Shown: piece by piece, positions 6,900-10,179 of the stretch | Layout: each line of letters starts with the position of its first letter | Numbering within the stretch: the stretch's first letter is position 1 | Assembly: GCA_963923025.1 (NCBI GenBank) | Contig: CAWUKV010000200.1 | Span: 1-10,179 of the forward strand | DNA length: 10,179 nucleotides | Direction: 5' to 3' | DNA from: CAWUKV01 sp963923025 | Lineage (GTDB): Bacteria > Cyanobacteriota > Cyanobacteriia > Phormidesmidales > Phormidesmidaceae | Program-made: the position numbers and the translations under genes | The notes under the pieces: generated by a model | Told to the model about the DNA's origin: nothing | What the model saw: only the letters and a program-made list of their open reading frames with translations | The model's database searches: none

Positions 6900-8078
6900 A
6901 TGAAAATCAAAGTCTTCAGCGACACGCTGTTTAAGCGGTCGCCCAAACTATCAGGTCAGCTGGCTGACCGTGAGAAACAGTTTGTCGGCAACGGCACCGA
7001 ACTCGATGTCGCCGCGCACGAACGCGCACCCGGCGGACATATCAAGGTCACGCTTAAGTCACCGCTGGCTGATACGGGTCACACGGTTTGGTACGTTTAC
7101 GCGCCGGATGTGCGGGTATACGACACCAAAGTCAAACTGACGGTCAACCGTAGCACGGTCTTCAAGCTCAAGCCGGTGTCTTCTGGGCAGCTAGCGACCA
7201 AAGAGAAAGTCTCTGTTCCCGGCGGCACCGAGTACTACCTACAGTCTTACCTGCCCGCCGACAACGAACATGTCAGAGTTGCGATCGCAAATGCCTTCCT
7301 CGGTCCTGAAAATCGAACTAGCTGGTACGTATACAAGCCCGACGTCAGTATCGAGGGCGACACCATCACCTTGACCGTGACCAACGACACCATCCTAAAG
7401 CTGGCTCCCAAAATGTCGTCCCAGCTCGCGCAGCATCAGAAGGCATTCGTTAGGAACAGAAGTGAATTTGAGCTGCTGGGCCATGAGAAGTCAACCAACA
7501 ATCACATCAAGCTTGAGTTTGCCAGTCCCAGCGTGCCCGACCGAGCCAATACGGTTTGGTATGCCTACAGCCCCGACATTCGCATCGAAGGCAACGAACC
7601 TGACAACCAACCCAAAAACGAAACCCCAGCCCCCGCCAAACCCGCAGGTCCCTTTATCCGCCTTCCAGGGTTTAACAGCCGGTTTTACCTATCTCAACCC
7701 ATTTTGCCGGGGGGCAACTTTACCTGGGCCGAGGCGACCAAAAACGGCAGTCGTATTCCGGTAAATCGCAACACGGTCTACGGCATCATCCGTGCCGCTA
7801 AGGTGATGGAGGATGTGCGTAAACGATTGGGCAATCGTCCCGTCAAAATTAATTCTTGGTACCGAGACCCAGCAACCAATCGGCGAGTTGGCGGAGCGAG
7901 TCGTTCTCGTCACCTGGTTGGCGACGCGGTGGATTTTGTCATTCCTGGTATCCATCCCTACACCATCTACGACCGGCTCAACGGCTGGTGGGGCTCTCGG
8001 GGCGGCTTAGCCAGTGCCACCGTTTTCACTCATATCGATACCCGCGGCTATTACGCTCGTTGGAGTTATGGATTTTAA
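6900..8078 (+). CDS. Three-repeat (SH3-like) protein with C-terminal M15-type peptidase domain
   Basis: The C-terminal third (about residues 251-392) is a zinc peptidase of the M15_3 type, which cuts peptidoglycan stem peptides. It has INSWYRDPATN, then SRHLVGDAVDF giving H338 and D345 as metal ligands (HxxxxxxD), and FTHIDTRG giving H378 with D380. It ends ARWSYGF, as cyanobacterial members do. Ahead of it are three tandem units of about 75-80 residues (roughly 2-75, 76-153, 154-231). Each has the plan T..K..P..S.QL....K..V, then a W(Y)VY/YAY..PD(V/I) closing block, and they resemble SH3-like cell-wall-binding repeats. A Pro/Lys/Asn-rich linker (about 232-250) joins the two parts. There is no signal peptide or membrane segment, so export is unexplained. 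Likely a wall hydrolase or lysin-like enzyme; monocistronic by spacing. Confidence 0.85.
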   Translation: MKIKVFSDTLFKRSPKLSGQLADREKQFVGNGTELDVAAHERAPGGHIKVTLKSPLADTGHTVWYVYAPDVRVYDTKVKLTVNRSTVFKLKPVSSGQLATKEKVSVPGGTEYYLQSYLPADNEHVRVAIANAFLGPENRTSWYVYKPDVSIEGDTITLTVTNDTILKLAPKMSSQLAQHQKAFVRNRSEFELLGHEKSTNNHIKLEFASPSVPDRANTVWYAYSPDIRIEGNEPDNQPKNETPAPAKPAGPFIRLPGFNSRFYLSQPILPGGNFTWAEATKNGSRIPVNRNTVYGIIRAAKVMEDVRKRLGNRPVKINSWYRDPATNRRVGGASRSRHLVGDAVDFVIPGIHPYTIYDRLNGWWGSRGGLASATVFTHIDTRGYYARWSYGF

Positions 8079-8131
8079 GCCTCCGCACTTTAGCCGATCA
8101 GCACTCAGGACATACGGTTTACAACTAGATT

Positions 8132-8147
8132 CTGACGCGAATGTCAG
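8132..8147. promoter_or_regulatory. Short inverted repeat overlapping a possible promoter
   Basis: CTGAC (8132-8136) and GTCAG (8143-8147) flank 6 bases. A TATAAG at 8152-8157 could be the -10 of the downstream small secreted protein gene, though no -35 is well placed. An operator is possible but unproven. Confidence 0.3.
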
Positions 8148-8173
8148 TATCTATAAGCACAGCTAGATCAAAT

Positions 8174-8200
8174 CAGTATTCAGTATATTCACGAATACTG
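8174..8200. promoter_or_regulatory. 8-bp inverted repeat upstream of the small secreted protein gene
   Basis: CAGTATTC (8174-8181) is the exact reverse complement of GAATACTG (8193-8200), with 11 bases between. It ends 16 bases before the ATG at 8217, so it would lie in the leader as a hairpin or form a regulator site. No known operator is matched. Confidence 0.45.
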
Positions 8201-8216
8201 CTCGTCTAGGTGTTTT

Positions 8217-8570
8217 ATGTTGCGTTTTCCTTTAGTTAAGTCGGCTAAGTTGCTCTGTGCATTGATGTTAGGCGGATGGATTGTTGGGGGTGGGCGTGCG
8301 ATCGCAGACGAGGTGGGCTGCTACATGATCACCTCAGACGGCAGAACCCTTGATGTATCCCACATCTGTGGGGCCAACGTGCCCGTTGGAGCCTATCTAT
8401 CTGACCCAGAGCCTGTCCCCGACTACACCCAACTGACCGCAACACCCTATTCTGCCCCTGCCCGGATATCGGCCCCCCAGGCGACCACAACGCAACCCCA
8501 GCGCAACGTTTCCCAAGAGCTCCCCTTCCTCGGTGCCCTTCCCCCACTACCGCCCATGGAGCAGTTTTAA
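8217..8570 (+). CDS. Small secreted two-cysteine protein (117 aa)
   Basis: A Sec signal peptide (positive FPLVKSAK, hydrophobic LLCALMLGGWIVGGG, AIA with cleavage after A30) directs this protein out of the cytoplasm. Directly after the cleavage site comes C35-YMITSDGRTLDVSHI-C51. That is the short CYMxTSxGxxxxLxxLC-type module that I know from many small cyanobacterial exported proteins of unknown role; the two cysteines probably form a disulphide loop. The rest (about 53-117) is low-complexity, rich in Pro, Thr, Ala and Gln, and likely disordered. It ends PFLGALPPLPPMEQF. The ATG is supported by the signal peptide beginning immediately after it; the ribosome binding site is weak. The gene stands alone ahead of a tRNA gene. 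Confidence 0.75.
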   Translation: MLRFPLVKSAKLLCALMLGGWIVGGGRAIADEVGCYMITSDGRTLDVSHICGANVPVGAYLSDPEPVPDYTQLTATPYSAPARISAPQATTTQPQRNVSQELPFLGALPPLPPMEQF

Positions 8571-8627
8571 CAAGCCTGCGCTAAGCCCCTCTAGTTGTGC
8601 TAGTCTAGGTAGGCGTTTTTAACGCAC

Positions 8628-8701
8628 CGGGGCGTAGCGCAGCTTGGTAGCGCACCACTTTGGGGTAGTGGGGGTCGTGGGTTCAAATCCCGCCGCTCCG
8701 A
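8628..8701 (+). tRNA. tRNA-Pro (anticodon GGG)
   Basis: A full cloverleaf can be drawn. The acceptor CGGGGCG pairs with CGCTCCG (one G-T pair), and the D-stem GCGC/GCGC encloses AGCTTGGTA. The anticodon stem CCACT/AGTGG encloses the loop TTGGGGT, so positions 34-36 are GGG. The T-arm is GTGGG-TTCAAAT-CCCGC. The discriminator is A and CCA is not encoded. It reads the CCC and CCU proline codons. All stems pair, so it should be functional. Confidence 0.95.
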
Positions 8702-8717
8702 TTGAGTTTTAGCCGAC

Positions 8718-8768
8718 GCATAAGGCTTCCAAGCGTATCTGATTAGGATACGCTTGGAAGCCTTATGC
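8718..8768. repeat. Perfect 22-bp hairpin just downstream of tRNA-Pro
   Basis: The arms 8718-8739 and 8747-8768 are exact reverse complements over 22 bases, starting GCATAAGGCTTCC, around a 7-base loop (TGATTAG). It begins 16 bases after the tRNA. As an RNA it would be a very stable terminator-like stem for the tRNA transcript, but only TTTGTG follows rather than a T-run. It could instead be a small palindromic mobile repeat. Confidence 0.85.
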
Positions 8769-8852
8769 TTTGTGAGACTTGGTTAGACAGAGATTTAGGG
8801 TCACGCTGGCCATTATTAGATAGCCATAATTATTTGACGGCATGTCATTCCG

Positions 8853-9013
8853 TAAAGCCCGCTGGGCATGAACGCGCTTTAGCGGCTCCTTTGGAGCAAC
8901 GAAGTCGTAGACGCTTCGCGGCTTCTCCCCGAGTGGAATCTCTCCGTATGTAATACTTTCGCCGAGATGCTAAAGCCCTCTGGGCAATAACCCTCCGGGT
9001 ATGGGCTAAAGCC
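8853..9013. repeat. Cluster of degenerate short repeats and palindromes
   Basis: A 21-base unit beginning TAAAGCCC and ending AAC occurs at 8853-8873 and again at 8971-8991 with three differences. A partial third copy, TAAAGCC, is at 9007-9013. Between them are the hairpin GCTCC-TTT-GGAGC (8885-8897) and the near-palindrome GAAGTCG...CGGCTTC (8901-8925). This resembles the interspersed palindromic repeats common in filamentous cyanobacteria. Short open frames that cross it have no protein-like features. The 8769-8852 stretch before it shows nothing recognisable. Confidence 0.55.
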
Positions 9014-9062
9014 TAAGGCTTCGCGTACCGACAGGCTCAGCACGACACATGTCTAGAATTAT

Positions 9063-9248
9063 TTGGGGCCACATACTTATCAAGTTTCGAGACACGATGA
9101 AAGTCACAGTTGGTTCGTGTCAGCCAAGCTCCTAGCCGTCAACCGCATTTGTAGAAGATGCTTCGAAATCATCAGCATTGTTTTGCGATTGATTATTGGC
9201 CTGAAAATCCTCTGGGTCGTAGCCAAGATCGCCCACAAAGCAGAATGA
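9063..9248 (+). CDS. Doubtful small membrane ORF (61 aa)
   Basis: A TTG-initiated frame ends 5 bases from the stop of the convergent AraC-like gene. The C-terminal half, FEIISIVLRLIIGLKILWVV, would be a single transmembrane helix followed by a basic AKIAHKAE tail. The N-terminal half contains CRRC but looks unstructured. No ribosome binding site or known family is visible. The opposite strand of the same DNA also has an open stretch containing GDLGYDPEDFQANNQ, so this region may be the remnant of some other gene rather than an intact one. Confidence 0.25.
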   Translation: MGPHTYQVSRHDESHSWFVSAKLLAVNRICRRCFEIISIVLRLIIGLKILWVVAKIAHKAE

Positions 9249-9253
9249 CAGCG

Positions 9254-9772
9254 TCAGAAATTGCGCAACAGTTGCACCGCCAGCACGGTTGCCAGTGAAT
9301 CTAGATACAGCCTACCGCTAACCTGTCTTTGCTGTGCCTCAGCCATCAGTAAAGTGGAGATTGCTTCCAGCTGCTGCTGGCGGCTTTGAAATGCTGGCAC
9401 TAACGTAAGGTGATTGTCTTCTCTCTTCAGAATTTTCTCTGCAACCTGCTTTAGGAGTGTTGCTGATAGCTGAATCCTGAGGCAATTGTCATCCCCTTCC
9501 CAGCGCACAAAAAGCGGGATGTTAGCAGGGGTAATCAACATATCGCCATGACGATATAGTTCAGTATGCTTTTTTCCATCCTGGGTCTGTAGGTAATGCA
9601 GAGACAGATTCACAAACAGCATGTGGGCCGTCTCAACATGGAAGTCCGCTTCACCTGGAGAAAATTCAAGACAGTCAATTTGGACTTCTTCTGTCCCCAA
9701 AACTAGTGCTGACTCACTTGGATGTGAGTCTTCAGGAAAAGCATCAGCTGACTGGGGCTGTTCAAGAGTCAT
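9254..9772 (-). CDS. AraC-family regulator, sensor domain only (C-terminal HTH domain missing)
   Basis: The 172 residues resemble the N-terminal half of cyanobacterial AraC-type regulators: a cupin-like segment (about 30-110, including HMLFVNLSLHYLQ and LYRHGDMLITPANIPLFVRWEGDDNCLRIQLS), then a helical stretch ending GRLYLDSLATVLAVQLLRNF. In full-length relatives of about 290-300 residues, this last block is followed by a linker and two helix-turn-helix motifs. Here a TGA follows LLRNF directly, and no frame downstream encodes HTH-like sequence. The gene is thus a truncated regulator. It may be decaying, or it may act as a stand-alone ligand-binding or dominant-negative protein. The ATG at 9772 is the only reasonable start. 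It lies downstream of, and co-directional with, a membrane protein gene at the window's right edge. Confidence 0.7.
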   Translation of the reverse strand: MTLEQPQSADAFPEDSHPSESALVLGTEEVQIDCLEFSPGEADFHVETAHMLFVNLSLHYLQTQDGKKHTELYRHGDMLITPANIPLFVRWEGDDNCLRIQLSATLLKQVAEKILKREDNHLTLVPAFQSRQQQLEAISTLLMAEAQQRQVSGRLYLDSLATVLAVQLLRNF

Positions 9773-9774
9773 GG

Positions 9775-9810
9775 GTTTAAAGCATAGTCCTATTGCTGAT
9801 AGGCCTAAAC
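9775..9810 (-). promoter_or_regulatory. Small two-part inverted repeat just upstream of the AraC-like gene
   Basis: Outer arms GTTTA/TAAAC (9775-9779 and 9806-9810) and inner arms CCTAT/ATAGG (9789-9793 and 9799-9803) nest in the immediate leader of the truncated regulator. An autoregulatory site or leader hairpin is possible; the arms are short. Confidence 0.25.
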
Positions 9811-9892
9811 TAACGGAGTTGTGATTTTGCCTGAGCTAAAGCTGAAACAACGACTGAATGAGATTTTTAAGACTTGATACCTTTTAAGCGAA

Positions 9893-9934
9893 TTCAGGTT
9901 CCGGATTTGCGTTGAAGAGCCTGAAACCCTTTTT
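9893..9934 (+). terminator. Terminator-like hairpin with T-run, plus orientation
   Basis: TTCAGGTTC (9893-9901) pairs with GAGCCTGAA (9917-9925), one G-T pair, around a 15-base loop. It is followed by ACCC and a run of five Ts (9930-9934). The orientation fits plus-strand transcription, yet no plus-strand gene precedes it, so it may be fortuitous. Apart from this and the leader repeat, the 9773-10016 gap shows no gene. Confidence 0.3.
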
Positions 9935-10016
9935 CTTTCCTGCTGAAAGTAGAGCTAGAGCATTAAATGAGCCCAATCGCAGCTTGGCTACTTTAGGGCC
10001 TAGATGATGTCAGGCG

Positions 10017-10179
10017 TCATGACTGTTGACCAGCAGAAACAGTCGAATCGACACTATCAGGCTGGCTCCAGAGAAGGACTAGTCCGATCACCGCCACGGT
10101 CAGCTCTACCCCAGTTGCTATTACTAAACTGCTAGACGGCATTCCATCCAAAGCAAAACCGACCAGACGTGAAAGCCCA
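10017..10179 (-). CDS. DUF4345-like membrane protein, C-terminal part
   Basis: The minus strand reads into the window from the right edge and ends with TGA at 10019-10017, giving the last 53 residues. GLSRLVGFALDGMPSSSL followed by the hydrophobic helix VIATGVELTVAVIGLVLLW and a polar tail fits the end of DUF4345 proteins. These are small four-helix inner-membrane proteins of unknown function whose third-to-fourth helix junction reads G(L)xRLxSxxxxGxP. The rest of the gene lies outside the window. It is upstream of, and in line with, the AraC-like gene, with about 245 bases between. The family call rests on a short stretch and could be wrong. Confidence 0.5.
   Translation of the reverse strand, partial: GLSRLVGFALDGMPSSSLVIATGVELTVAVIGLVLLWSQPDSVDSTVSAGQQS

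Noticed and set aside
8680..8768. Integration attachment site at the tRNA-Pro 3' end
   Set aside because: No second copy of the tRNA 3' end (about 8680-8701) occurs in the window and no integrase is present. CCGCTCCG near 3075 is an 8-base chance match.
8765..8953. 62-codon plus-strand ORF after the hairpin
   Set aside because: It starts inside the hairpin's right flank and runs through palindromic repeats; its Arg-rich translation reflects the repeats.
9621..9824. 67-codon plus-strand ORF opposite the AraC-like gene
   Set aside because: It is antisense to the better-supported AraC sensor domain and its translation has no features.
8306..10179. Absence of HIP1 octamers in the last 1.9 kb as a sign of foreign DNA
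   Set aside because: At the density seen to the left only about one copy would be expected here, so finding none is not meaningful.
1..10179. CRISPR array, insertion sequence with transposase, or prophage genes
   Set aside because: No regularly spaced repeats, no transposase motifs and no structural phage genes were seen on either strand.

Overview
The window comes from a cyanobacterium. It carries six copies of the HIP1 octamer GCGATCGC (307, 2921, 3629, 5942, 7281, 8298), where chance would give well under one in 10 kb. It also has a cyanobacterial-type rpoZ, a DUF1818 gene, and a small secreted protein with the cyanobacterial CYMxTS...C motif. The base composition is moderately GC-rich by eye. 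The gene set would suit a filamentous Leptolyngbya/Phormidium-like lineage, but that placement is only an impression.

Positions 1-2973: a minus-strand fragment of a PotA-like ABC transporter ATPase runs head-on into a plus-strand gcvP (glycine decarboxylase P-protein). Both genes have lost their 5' ends at the same point, near 211-230. This is either a real inversion or deletion breakpoint or a chimeric assembly join. Positions 3176-3430: a small plus-strand lipoprotein with a strong ribosome binding site. Positions 3433-5242: two minus-strand SAM-dependent methyltransferases, probably co-transcribed, with a GC-rich hairpin between them.

Positions 5243-6702: a divergent promoter region leads into rpoZ, a secreted conserved protein and a DUF1818 protein. 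This is a tight plus-strand operon whose last two genes overlap by 4 bases. Positions 6900-8078: a three-repeat plus M15-type peptidase protein with no signal peptide. Positions 8217-8570: a small secreted two-cysteine protein, preceded by two inverted repeats. Positions 8628-8701: tRNA-Pro(GGG).

Positions 8702-9250 look like degenerate accessory DNA. They contain a perfect 22-bp hairpin just after the tRNA, short dispersed repeats and one doubtful 61-codon ORF. Positions 9254-9772 hold the sensor half of an AraC-family regulator whose reading frame stops where the DNA-binding domain should begin. The right edge (10017-10179, minus) is the C-terminus of a membrane protein resembling DUF4345.

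Most genes are independent housekeeping or cell-envelope functions. I see no convincing new multi-gene system. The points most worth checking are the gcvP/ABC junction, the AraC gene without its HTH domain, the export route of the M15 protein, and the tRNA-proximal hairpin and repeat island.
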